In this document: piece after piece, positions 46,085 through 56,954 of the stretch
Numbering within the stretch: the stretch's first letter is position 1
Layout of the letters: the number at the start of each line of letters is the position of its first letter
From: Warburgia ugandensis
Lineage: Eukaryota > Streptophyta > Magnoliopsida > Canellales > Canellaceae
NCBI GenBank assembly: GCA_035236585.1
Contig: CP141130.1
Coordinates: 33,305,501 to 33,369,500, forward strand
DNA length: 64,000 bases
Direction of reading: 5' to 3'
Position numbers and translations under genes: made by a program
The notes under the pieces: generated by a model
What the model saw: the letters and a program-made list of their open reading frames with translations, nothing else
The model's database searches: none
Told to the model about the DNA's origin: nothing

Positions 46085-47013
46085 CTATATTGGAGTAGGA
46101 CACATATTTCCAGGGTAGAACCTTCTACATGTGGGACATGGCCTTCTTTTTGTATGATTTCTTTGATTTCTTAGATGTCCAAAATTGTTTAAGGGTCTCT
46201 TGCCCTTCTGAAAAGACCTTTGATTATAGTTCCCTCCTTCACCAAATTTAGTGATTTGGTTCTTTTGCAATTCTTCTTCAAACTTTGATGCCATCTCCAC
46301 ATAGTCTACCAAAGTCATGGGTTTAGTAAACATTACTTTCACCTTCAGCTCTGGGTGCAACCCTTCCATGAATCGATTCACTATGTGTGTTTCAGTGTTA
46401 CACACATGAGTTGCAAATCTCCTTAATTGTGTAAATTTATTATCATACTCAACCATTGACATGTTTCCTTGTCTAAGTTCTAGAAAGTCAATCAGCTTTC
46501 TTGCTTGTATATGAGTAGGAAAATATTTAGGGTTGAAGACTTTCTTAAATTCCTCCCATGTGGTATCTTCAGAATTTGAGAAGAAGGTATTGTTAGCTGA
46601 TCTCCACCAAAATGCAATGGAAAATTTAACATTCAACTCGAGAGGAGTACATAGTGCACTAAAAGTCCTTCTATTTCGTATATCCATTCCTCAACCTTCA
46701 TAGCTTCACCCTTTCCATTATACCCCGTAGCCATCTTTTGAAACCTTTCCATCATTTTGTCAACTTTTTCTTGGGCTAATGGAGAATTCCTAGCTTCTTC
46801 ACTTGGTACAAGGGAAGATTGACCCTGTACTAGTGCGGGAGTATTTGGTGTTGGTGTTGGTGTATTGTGTCTCACTTCAGGTTGAGCTTGAGCCTCAATA
46901 CTTGGTACTTCTACTGGAGGTGATGAACTTTGGGGCTGTTGAATGTGAGGAAGAAGGTTCATCAATACTCTTGTTACTATCTCTTTCACATTATCCATTG
47001 TTAATCTTTCCAT
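46085..47013 (-). pseudogene. Element D gag (two frames, broken by a frameshift)
   Basis: The N-terminal piece (46633-47013) has a Pro/Gln-rich start, then KMMERFQKMATGY and EAMKVEEWIYEIE. The larger piece (46085-46687, 200 codons) has the capsid core (FWWRSANN, TTWEEFKKVFNPKYFP, RQGNMSMVEYDNKFTQL, FMEGLHPELKVKVM, VEMASKFEEEL) and ends near a Cys/His-rich knuckle region. The two overlap at 46633-46687 in different frames, so one frameshift breaks an otherwise long ORF. It matches the Retrotrans_gag type and is better preserved than the gag of C. The plus frame 46803-47051 is its shadow. Confidence 0.85.
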
Positions 47014-48028
47014 ATTATCTTCTAGAGTATTTTGAGCTATCTACCTTGTGACTCTCTTTGGCTGCATCTACTCTTAGACAAAAATTCCTATTAGTATTCC
47101 ATACAACCATTTCTATCGTATTAGTAAAATCAATATTCCTAAATTCCATATTAATATCCATATTCATTTATAGGTCTTCACTTTCCATTCTATCATCAAT
47201 GTAAATTATAGTCCCTAATTATTTTCATATTTCAATTCTATCATATAGTTGAATCAATATTCCTCTAAAATTTATCTCCTTATTTATCTTTATTAAAAAT
47301 CTTCTCATTCACAAATTTTGAAAATATTTACCTATCTCCTTAAATTCTTCTCAAATAATATCATCTCTGTTTTGATGATTAAATCCTTTAACTAATTGTC
47401 ATAATAGTACATCTATGTTGTAATTGTAACTCTTACATTTATATTTATTATTTATTATTATTATAAAATTTGAATTTTGTAATAATTCTAAGGTTTTAAC
47501 CTTTAGTATCTATTTCACCTTTCCTATAAGGGTTGGATTTTATCCTTCCTCATCCTTTCCATCCTATTTTTTCAAATTTATTATCTCTTTCTCTTAATCT
47601 CCATTATTTCACCTAATAATAGTTATATTAATGTATTTTATTTCTACAAGTATCTTTACTTAAGATTTCAGGTTATACTAAAGATCATACAATACATCTT
47701 CCTCTATTGTAATGTTTTCCTTGTTTCTACAACTACAATTCCCTATATTGGCTTACTAAGTAGTACTCTTAGTTATATCACTAAGTAATATATACTTATG
47801 CTCCACTAGTACTTCATGAGTTAATTACATTAACTCCTCACCTAATGAGTTAATAATCATAACTCTTCCTATACTCATTCTCAACTAATGAGTTAATCAC
47901 ATAACTCATTCCCTACTCATTCTCATCAAATACTATCTTACTTCTTATTCACTCACTATTTCTCATCCTCTAATTGGATTGTCATCTTTATATTGGACAT
48001 AAGGGTATTGTACTGTGACTGGATGAAT
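47014..48028 (-). mobile_element. Untranslated leader of element D between gag and primer site
   Basis: About 1 kb of AT-rich sequence with no recognisable coding. It includes several TAA/TTA-rich runs and repeated 'actcatt...gagttaat' motifs (47815-47920). In element C gag begins much closer to the primer site. Confidence 0.5.
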
Positions 48029-48041
48029 GGCTCTGATACCA
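48029..48041 (-). other. Primer-binding site of element D
   Basis: The minus strand reads TGGTATCAGAGCC, two bases from the LTR at 48044. Confidence 0.9.
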
Positions 48042-50070
48042 ACTGTGATGACCTGGGTTTTTGTAACACATTTTGTAATACATTTTTTAAAGGTAGGGCC
48101 CTTAGTAGTAAATTTTTTCGCCAAAACAAAGCAGCGGGAATTCTTTTCTTTAAAACTTGTTTTGAAAAACCCAAGTCATCACTTCATACAAAACATAAGT
48201 AGAATTTTTGTACAAGATAAAATTCCATTGAAGGAATATATTTTTATTAAATTCTAAAATCCATCCAGTGGTTCATAGTATAGCCCGGGTATTGGTACAA
48301 TACTTGTCCAAATTACATAATCCAAACTTCAAACCTCACCATACATTAAAATCTCTCAATACAATACAATGCTCTCAAATAAAATACATGTCTTCAAGGG
48401 ATATGCCCTGATTGGTTATTCTTCCAAGTCTTCTTAAGTCTCGAGCTCTGAATTCTCCTTCTCTGTCTCTAAGATATTGTAAACATTGAAATATTAACAA
48501 TATCTCAGCAAGCTATGCTTGGTAGGGGATTCAAGAAGCATAAAATTTTGACAGTATAATGCTAAAACTTCATAATCCCAGTATTCATACTCATGGAGCA
48601 ATCTCTTTACTTTGTCATATATGTACATTCTTACACATACATACGGTATACTGTGCATAGATATATACCTATAGTCAAAACCATAAAAAATAGTTAATAT
48701 CTCAAAACATAATCATATCCAGCTTATGCTGAGTTGATAAATCATCTAGACTCTGCTAGAAATACTCCCTCATTTGGGTAGTATCAGTAATCCACAATTA
48801 CTTGGCATCTCATCATGCCATATCATAAGGCATTTCACTATTCCATCCATCATAATGCAAAAATACTCGAAGGACTACTATGCATGCAGTCAGAATCCGT
48901 ACCAGCATGCCTGGATAACTGCTCAACAATCCACTTATACCATCCTTGGTGGAAATCACAATATTCATGTTCGTATGGGGAGGACCATGGCTGTCACAGT
49001 GGCAGCCTTCCCATAATTTTCCCACCCAACTTTTAGCCTCATTTAGGCTTGGTATCCATATAATAACAAGTTTCGGAGAGCGGGTGGCCAAACCTTACTA
49101 ACTCTCCTAGCATAGCATCCCCAAGCCTATGCTTGTTTAAAATAAAACCACAAGCTTCCATGCTTGTATGTAAAGTAATTCTCATATGTATTAGACAATC
49201 CGTCTATTTACTTAGGGCTAGAATACTATCTAGTTTCTTATTCCCTTTGTGTTTTCCTCAATTCAAACTTAACCATTTCATATGTGTTTTGGTTGGATCA
49301 TAAGGGTTTTTCAGTGGGTTTAATATAAGTATTTACATTATACTTGTCAACATTTCTAAACATAAGATCCTGTATACAACATGTACTTCTCATGTAGATG
49401 CATTCATAAAATCCTCCTGCCTTCAAGTAATGATCCATCTCTTTAGATCTACCATGATCCTGACTGAAGTATGTAATCTATAAATCCATACATACTGTCA
49501 ATGTAGATACAATATGAATAATCCTATATTTTTTATCCTATCTATATTCTTTGTCTAATCTTGTCCTTTGATATAAAGGATCTAGATCTTGTGTCCTACC
49601 ATGATCTATCTTCCTCAGATATAGTTTATCCTATTGATTAATAGATATGATGGTTAGAATGATCTTCTAATCATTTAGATCTAAGTATTTTCTATTCTAA
49701 GTCTTTGTGTATTCCTTTCTTTGATCTTGATCTTTGATATATCCGTTGATCAACAATTTATACTTGTTGATAAAGATCAAGGGCTTAGATCTTCTATCAT
49801 CTAGTTCTTCTTTGATCTAAGTTTACTTGTTTGATCATCCCTAAGGAGGATGATCTTGGTTCTCCTCCTTGAATCATAATTGATCAAGGGTTCAAATCTT
49901 CTATTCTATTTGATATAAGTTGGAAGAAATATATTTATATATCATCATCAAGAAGTATTTATTTCTTTTTTTTTGTTCTTAATCATTCAAGATCCAATGG
50001 ATCTTGTTTGATCATCCTTATCTTACTTACAAGTTTTATTAGGGTTAGATAATTTACTAACCTTTTATGC

Positions 50071-50097
50071 TATTATTATTATTATTATTATTATTAT
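50071..50097. repeat. (ATT)n microsatellite inside LTR L3
   Basis: About eight to nine ATT units; L1 has a short imperfect counterpart near 34690. Confidence 0.85.
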
Positions 50098-52281
50098 CAT
50101 TCAGCTAGTTAATGTTTTACTGGTTGAAGATAACTTATTTCAGCCTAAGTCTAGACTGCTCACGTTATTTCCAATTGGCTAAGGCTTACTAGTTGAATGG
50201 GTGAACACAAAGTGGTTACTTCAATCCTCATGTAAGGAGACATTTAGACCTCACAAATGTCAACGAAAGGTAGGGGAAGAGGAAGGCTCTATTAGAAAAC
50301 TCTCTTAACCACCATGTTCAACATTCACTACAGTGACCTTAGCTCAACCTTTCATAAGGTTCCTATCAGCATGTTAACCCTAAGTATTCATTCTAATTAA
50401 TTTTAATTAAGTCCATGAACATTTAAAATGCCATTCATGGGGTTTATTATTCTCCTAGTTTGGGCTAAGGATTAGATAATCCTTATATTGTCCCACTAAC
50501 TATAGCCCTTACTAATATTAAGTCAAAGTCATTCACTCATCTTAATTGTCCATGAATCTTTATTTCATTAGATTTCATTTTTGGTGATTTATGAATATTG
50601 AGACATAACCATTAATTAAACAATTATATCTACTAACTTAAAGACAATTAAGATGCTTATAATATATTTTGACAATTCAAATAATCATACACTTTAAATC
50701 ATAAGAGAATTGTACATCTATCTCATTCTAAGGGCATTTATACTCTAATATACTAACATGGATCCTATGTTATAAAATACATGAAATTTGACTACTAATC
50801 TAATGGAATCATGCTTAAACTTCAAATTTAAACTAACATGGACTTAAGAACATTAAATCTATCAAATTATAATAATCTAATAACACATAGAACATAGCAT
50901 GCTAAAATTTAAGAACTATCATACTTTATAACGTAAATCACATTTATAATATTGTTATCAAATAAAAGACAATGAAACTAATTAGATTAAAATTATTAGA
51001 AACCTTTACTTATGATCCAACCATTAGATCTTAGATCTTTTCCTTTTAAATCAAGGTTTTAATTAATTTTAGGGCTTTTATTCCATTAAGGTCCAAGATC
51101 ATATTCCTTTGTTTTTTGTCATATTCAATCCATGATTTCAATGGATTCCATCATAATATCATTCATTCAATCCATCCCAAGGTTCTAATCATACTTGATC
51201 TTATTGACCAAGTGAGTCCCTTTGTATATTTAGGGTTTTTTAACCATAAAGGGTAGATTCCTCAATTTATCTCAGATCTTGAAGATCACAAAAATTAGAA
51301 CCTTAATTCTTAAATAAAAAAAGTTTCATGAAGAATTTTCTAAATGTTATGATTTCAGAAGAAAATAGAAGTTATAAGTTTTCCATAGCTTCTTTCTGAT
51401 CTCAATTTGCAGTTTAGATGACTCCACAATTGAACTGTGAACTTCACAGTCATTCCTAGGGTCCAAATTTGATCTGGGCCTAGCAGAATGAACAGCTTAG
51501 ATTGATCAGGCGGACAATGAGGCGGAATGGTAGTTGTGCGCCCATCACCGGGACACACGTGTGATGCACTCCCCTAAGACCTGTGCTATTGCGCGGCCGT
51601 TTCGTCAAAACAGCATCGCACGCAGTGCTCGCGCAAGGAGAGGCTTCTGTAGGGCGTGTCTCTATACTGTGTCTTGCACTGCGTCCCGCAATCCTAATTT
51701 GATTTGGGAGATCAAACAGTCTGTTTTGGTCCATCCAATCAATCCTCTTCAATCAAAGGCTCAAAAATCTATAAAATTTCTTGAAACTTATACCCTAGGG
51801 GTTTTGGACCCTTTTGGATCTATTGGATGGCTTAGATTTTCCATCTGCATTCTCCATCATCCAGAATTGAAGGGTTTTGGTCCTTACTTTATTTCTATAA
51901 ATTTTAACATAAAACTAATTACAAAAAAATAAAAATTATATAAAACAACATGAAATAAGTAAGAAAGTGTTTCCACCTACTTGATTAGTGAAACAACGTA
52001 GATTTGAAGCCCAATTTGAAATAAATACCCTTTGAAGATAAGATAGCCCGATAGTCCCTTGTTTTCTGATTTTCTGTTGATTACACTGTTGGATCTTGAA
52101 TTCAATTTGGAATAGAGTGCTTAACTGAATTTAGGTCTCTTGTTCCCATTAGAGAGAGGAGAGAGAAAGTGCAAGAAGGGAGATTTTTGGGAGTTTTGGA
52201 ATTTTGGGAAGGAATCTAGATTGGGTTTTTCAAAGTATGCAAGATGATTTTGTGGGAATTTTAATGAACATTTTTGGAGGG

Positions 52282-52289
52282 TATTTATA
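52282..52289 (-). promoter_or_regulatory. TATA box in LTR L3
   Basis: The minus strand reads TATAAATA within CCTATAAATACCC. As the upstream LTR of D this would drive the element transcript. Confidence 0.55.
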
Positions 52290-52851
52290 GGTGTTTTGCA
52301 TTTTTCATAATTACTTGTAATAATTATGTTTTAATTCTTTTAAATATTAAATTAACATTGGATCCTCCACTACCACCTCCTTCTCCACAAGCAGCTAGTA
52401 GTGGTTTGACCACTCATTACATGTTTTCTGGCTGTTGGATTCGTTTGTGGGCCCCACAGGGGTGTGAAAGGACCATTTTGCCCTTTTGTGGAGAAAAAAT
52501 TCATTTTATTCTCCCAAACTGGGAATGGAGTGTACTTAGTGGTGTTGGATTCCTATTTCTGAGTGCATTCTAAATATTTATGTCTTAGATCTCGGTTATG
52601 GGTAAAATTACCATTTTACACTTTTGTTCATAAAAATGAAGAAAATTAGAAATTTTTCATTTTATCTCAGAATTGAACATACTTAGTGGTATTTCGATCT
52701 ATTTTTCAATTCATAATTTGTAAGTTTTAAATCATGTTTTAATCTCTATAAAAAGATAATTTCTAGTAACCTAATATTCTAGCCCAGAATTTTTGAAAAT
52801 TCACACTAAATTGATTTTCTCAATCAATTTCCAAAAATTGGGGTTGTTACA

Positions 52852-54548
52852 TCTTTGAAGTAGCCATTCTTTTTTTCTCCAAAGTGTTCTCCTTAAATTA
52901 TTTTTAGGGGCTCTTTATACTCTCTTTCCTATGTTTTCTAGTGTGATATAAGATAAAGTTAGGGTAGGGATGAGATAGGAAGAAGCATGGATGGTTAGGA
53001 TGAGAATAGGAGTGGCTAGTGAGGGTTTATCAAAGAGGTTCGGGAGGTGGGGCAGGCAAGTTTGAAGTGGGCAAGTGAGCTCTCCCGTCTAGTCTCCTAG
53101 GGTCTAAGACAAAGAGTGAGTAATTTTTCAAGGGGAGGTGGCAAGTTAACAAGCTAATTTCTTTCACCAATCTTATGAGCACATAGTTCCCCAACAGTAT
53201 AGAGCTTGGGATGCTCAGACCCAGTCAAGATCTGACCAACAAGGAGCATTCAACTACTTGTCTTCTAGTAGTTATGAATAGGGGAAATAAGTGAGATGTT
53301 TTAGTTGGGGTTAAGGTGGGAGGCATCATGTTTTTAGGAGGGGGCATCTCCCCCTTGTAAAAATCATGGAAGTACTTTTGAAAATAGAAAGTTGGTTGGA
53401 AAGATGAGGTAAGAGAGAGAGGGTGAGGTGGAGAGTAAAAAAACATGGTGACTGGTTAGGATAGAGAGAAATTAGGAGGATGGTGGAGTGGATGAGGCAA
53501 GGAGGGGATGGAAGATCCTACCTTGTAGGAGTTTCATGTAGAACTCCTCCCTTGAATGTGTTTCATGTAGAATTCCATGGGAATGCAAGGTAAGATGGGA
53601 GGAAAGTGATGGATAGGAAAAAGAAAAGGGAGGTAAAGTGGAAGGAGATGATTGGCTAGGTAGTTTCGTGGAATTGGGATTGGTTGGAATAGAAGTTTAG
53701 GAAGGTGGGAGAGTCTCACAAAGATAGGACTCTTGACTAAAAAGCGAAATTCATAGTACCCTTAGTGGTGAGGTGGAAAGTGAGAAAAAAGTAGGAAAAA
53801 CATGGAGAGGCAATAAAAATGGAGAGGTATCTTGGTCCACTTGCTACCTTATCTTAGTGGATATTTCTTCAATTATCTTCAAAATATTTGTAAAAATTTG
53901 AAGGATAATTCTTTGGATTCTCCTTCAATCATGGCCTTACATGTATCTTGACTCATGCGACTTCATGACTAACTTTGATAGCTCCATTGGCTTGGTTTCA
54001 TGTCTAGCTTAAATGGCTTTTTTGGTTTAACTTGATGGCTCAAATCCTTAGTTTTGGTGGCTGGCTAGGCTCCTTAGCTTGTCACCTTGTGCATAGCTTG
54101 AATATGGTTAAGTGGCTTAAGTGTGACCCACGTAAAGGTGGTGAAATTTTCATGGCTTGTGCATGGGCCCACTTTGGCCACCTTTAACTCCTATTCTATC
54201 TTCAAGTGATCTTAAGATGATTTGGACCCTTGATCTCATGTTGAAGTGATGACTTTGTGGCATTGACTTGATCTTTTGATCTTGATTATCAATTTTCATC
54301 TCGATTGTTAGATCTTCATCTCACTTCCTATAAAAAGTTAAAAACTCTATTAAATCTTATAAAATATGATTAATCACATTATTACCTTAGATTAGCCTTT
54401 AGACTTACAAAATACCAAATTTTTAGTCTTTTAGGAAAAAAAATGCTTGTGTTATGAATTTTAGCCAAAAACCTAATTTACCCATATAAGTTATAACACA
54501 TGGGTAACTAATTGGGAAGTTTTTATAAAAAAAATTAAATACTTATCA
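52852..54548 (-). mobile_element. Truncated inverted LTR of the Athila-like family
   Basis: Read on the minus strand it starts TGATAAGTATTTAAT at 54548 and follows the solo LTR (30117 onward) and the LTR at 56955 through their first ~1.6 kb, including the 'gatctcatgttgaagtgatg' type block near 54230 and a TATA-like TATAAAG near 52917. The 3' half of the LTR is missing, and the sequence stops at the end of LTR L3. It sits inside the interior of element F, which resumes at 54549. The minus frames 53225-53446 and 53534-53719 are LTR sequence. Confidence 0.6.
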
Positions 54549-55772
54549 ATATTATTTTTTTGTACTACTATTTTTAGAAGTTAATTCCTCACTTGAGCCA
54601 ATTCTTTAATGAAAATTTTGGTAATTCTTTATAGCATACTATCTATTCTTAATTTCAGCACTTTATTGCTTTCAAAATCTACTTTACTTGCCTATTTTAC
54701 CTCATCTATATCCTTTAATATTAAAAAATCACTAGCTTGATCTTGTTTAATATTTCAATTTAATTAGTCCATCTTTCAATTTGGCAAAACAATTCAAGAT
54801 CCTTCCTCTTTGATGTCTAGACTTAATCTATATCTATCTTCCATAACTATATTACAATTCATGATCTTCTTGCTTCAACTATTCAATATCCACCAAATAT
54901 GATTACTTACATCTTATGCTTCTTAGAAATAAAATCCTTCTTCTTTGTGCACTTAGATTAATCTCTTCACTTAATTTGTCATACTTAATAAACACCATGT
55001 CTACACTTTGGTTTGAAGATATTATGAATCACATACTTCTAAATAATATTAGGCTTCTCTAATAACAACATCTAAATCTTGAAATGTCCATATTTCCACT
55101 GAATCTTTATAATATCTTAAGAAATTCATTGAACTCATTCTATTACGTCCACACTACAATTCTACCTTTTGAGCTCATTTATAATTATATCAAAATCCTT
55201 GACCATTTTATCCTAATAATTCAAATATTTCCATCTAGAGTAGCTTTAGAATGTTCTAGTATTGATACTTTCATCAAATGTTTATAACACCAACATAATT
55301 TAGCCAATTATATACATTAACATTGTCCACGCTTATGTCCTAATTATCTTAACTACATGTTTATCATATTTGTTGTGTAGTCTCCTATATCATCCTTAAA
55401 ATATTGTTTTAGAATTCTAATTACTTAGTTATATGTAGTTCATCCAAGGTTGAGCTAAATTCTCCAAAATTATCGGTCTAATAGATATAGTATATCTCAG
55501 AGTTATCTACTATAGACACCATTAGTGTAATCTCATACTAAGAATTATATTAATCTCGTAAGATCACACTTTTCTCTTACTCCTCCAAGGGTTAACAATC
55601 CCCTTATTTACTTAACTTCTTATGACTTCATATTCAGTCAGTATCTAAGTTATTTGGACTTAATCTTAATATTATTAGTGTTCTCCAATGTTTAAGTGTT
55701 TGCAAAATATAAGGTATCTCTTTCATATATGAGTTTCGGACATGTTAGACTAGCTGTGAAAGGATGAACTTA
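54549..55772 (-). mobile_element. Interior of element F (partial, non-coding)
   Basis: AT-rich sequence whose right end, just inside the primer site, matches the equivalent ends of elements A and B ('gacatgttagactagctgtgaaaggat'). Blocks such as 'catgatcttcttgcttcaactattcaatatc' near 54860 recall A and B interiors near 5505 and 18495. No coding motifs. The left portion is lost beyond the inverted LTR. Confidence 0.5.
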
Positions 55773-55785
55773 GGCTCTGATACCA
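55773..55785 (-). other. Primer-binding site of element F
   Basis: The minus strand reads TGGTATCAGAGCC, identical to those of A-D. Confidence 0.88.
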
Positions 55786-55787
55786 AC

Positions 55788-56954
55788 TATGACAACCCAA
55801 GTTTTTAGATGCATTTTTAAATACAAACCTATTTTCTAATGTAAGATTGATCTCTATTTTAAAACAATTTTGTAAAAAAATGTAACAGAAAAAAAAAATT
55901 TCCTTTAAAATTCATTTTGAAAACACCAGGCATCATTTACCTTCAAGAAAGTAAAATTGAGAAAAAAATTTCAATTATAAAATTAAAATAGGAATATAAA
56001 CATCCTAGATCTATCTAATCATAGCTTACAGTCTAAGTGTAGCAATTACACACATATGTCAAAAAAAGATTTGTCATATACTTACATTGTTAATATAGTT
56101 TGTTACTTATTTTCTTCTTCCAAAATTGTGTTCACCTTGAATTACTTTGCCTCAAATCAAATTCTTCAAATTCCTGAGATATTGTAAACAAATTTACAAT
56201 AATTCAGCAATCTTGCGTTTGTGTAAGTAGTTTCACATTTACTACAACAATTTTAAAAGTTCAATTCCAAATAATATTTTTAAACCATTTTTAATGTAGT
56301 TCTAAAGAATAGAATGATCAAATTAGGGACATGAATATAATTTGAAACCACATGTTAATCTCAACACTGCAAGTTCACGCTAAAATATTTTAGATAATAT
56401 CAATGTAGAACATGCTCAACTTTGAATGTACGTCTTTTAAATGACCGACTGTGCATGGTAATCATGCATAAACTATAATATATAATATATCATAAAATCA
56501 CATATGTACATAACTTTTAAATCATGTAAAAGTCCCATTATCTTTCTTAGTAAATCAAATGTCATAAGATTCTCAAAAAGTTAAAGTAGTAATAGGTTTA
56601 ACTATGACGTTAGCAATCCCAAACTGACACTATCATCATGTGTGCATTATGTAGCTCAATAAATACGTTAGCTGATTGATGATGAGTACTCATCTAAGGA
56701 TGGTCAACTATATCATAACACATAGTATTAGAAAACATGAGTTTCATGGTACACTATTCTCACAACCAGTTAACTGAATCATGTGCCTTTGATATCTAGA
56801 GATCAGCCACCACAGCCTCCACGATAGCTGTGGATATGTCTCAAAAAGCATGCTACGAAATACCTCTAGTGGTCATTTTCCTATGGCAGCAGTCGAGAAG
56901 AGCACATGCCTCTTTGGGAATGGATATGTACTACCTTTGGTAGATAGAGGCTAG
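55788..56954 (-). mobile_element. 5' LTR of element F (partial, cut by the Athila-like element)
   Basis: It starts TATGACAACCCAAG (decayed TGTGACGACCC) beside the primer site and is followed by a decayed form of the A/B terminal palindrome. From about 55910 it follows LTR G at the window start, for example the 'gatcagccaccacagcctcca' block at 56802-56822 against 708-728. It breaks off at 56954 where another LTR begins. A weak counterpart of the leader hairpin lies near 56177. Confidence 0.65.

Larger units (their letters stand above)
32951..52851 (-). mobile_element. Compound array of Tekay-like elements C and D (LTR-interior-LTR-interior-LTR)
   Basis: Three LTRs in the same minus orientation (32951-37694, 42296-45329, 48044-52851) alternate with two interiors (37695-42293, 45330-48041). 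Each interior has a polypurine tract on its left and a Met-type primer site on its right, so each is correctly oriented between LTRs and the middle LTR is shared. The outer flanks (TTCTC left, TCTTT right) are not a target duplication, which fits a fusion of two separate elements by recombination rather than one insertion. The C interior carries decayed gag-pol with a chromodomain; the D interior carries only gag. Confidence 0.75.
48044..52851 (-). mobile_element. LTR L3: 5' LTR of element D
   Basis: It starts TGTGATGACCTGGG and ends GTTGTTACA; 4,808 bp. It is collinear with L1 over most of its length but closer to L2 over the last 1.1 kb. It contains the leader hairpin near 48472-48507, an (ATT)n run at about 50071-50097, a CpG-rich block at 51500-51690 and a TATA box at 52282-52289. 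The frames at 51355-51932 fall in the CpG-rich block and are not genes. Confidence 0.82.

Noticed and set aside
51355-51932. Frames in the CpG-rich island that could suggest a host gene exon
   Set aside because: Inside LTR L3; no conservation of frame with L1, no recognisable domain.
32946-52856. Target site duplication around the C-D array
   Set aside because: The five bases on the two sides (TTCTC and TCTTT) do not match, even allowing a one- or two-base shift of the left LTR start.
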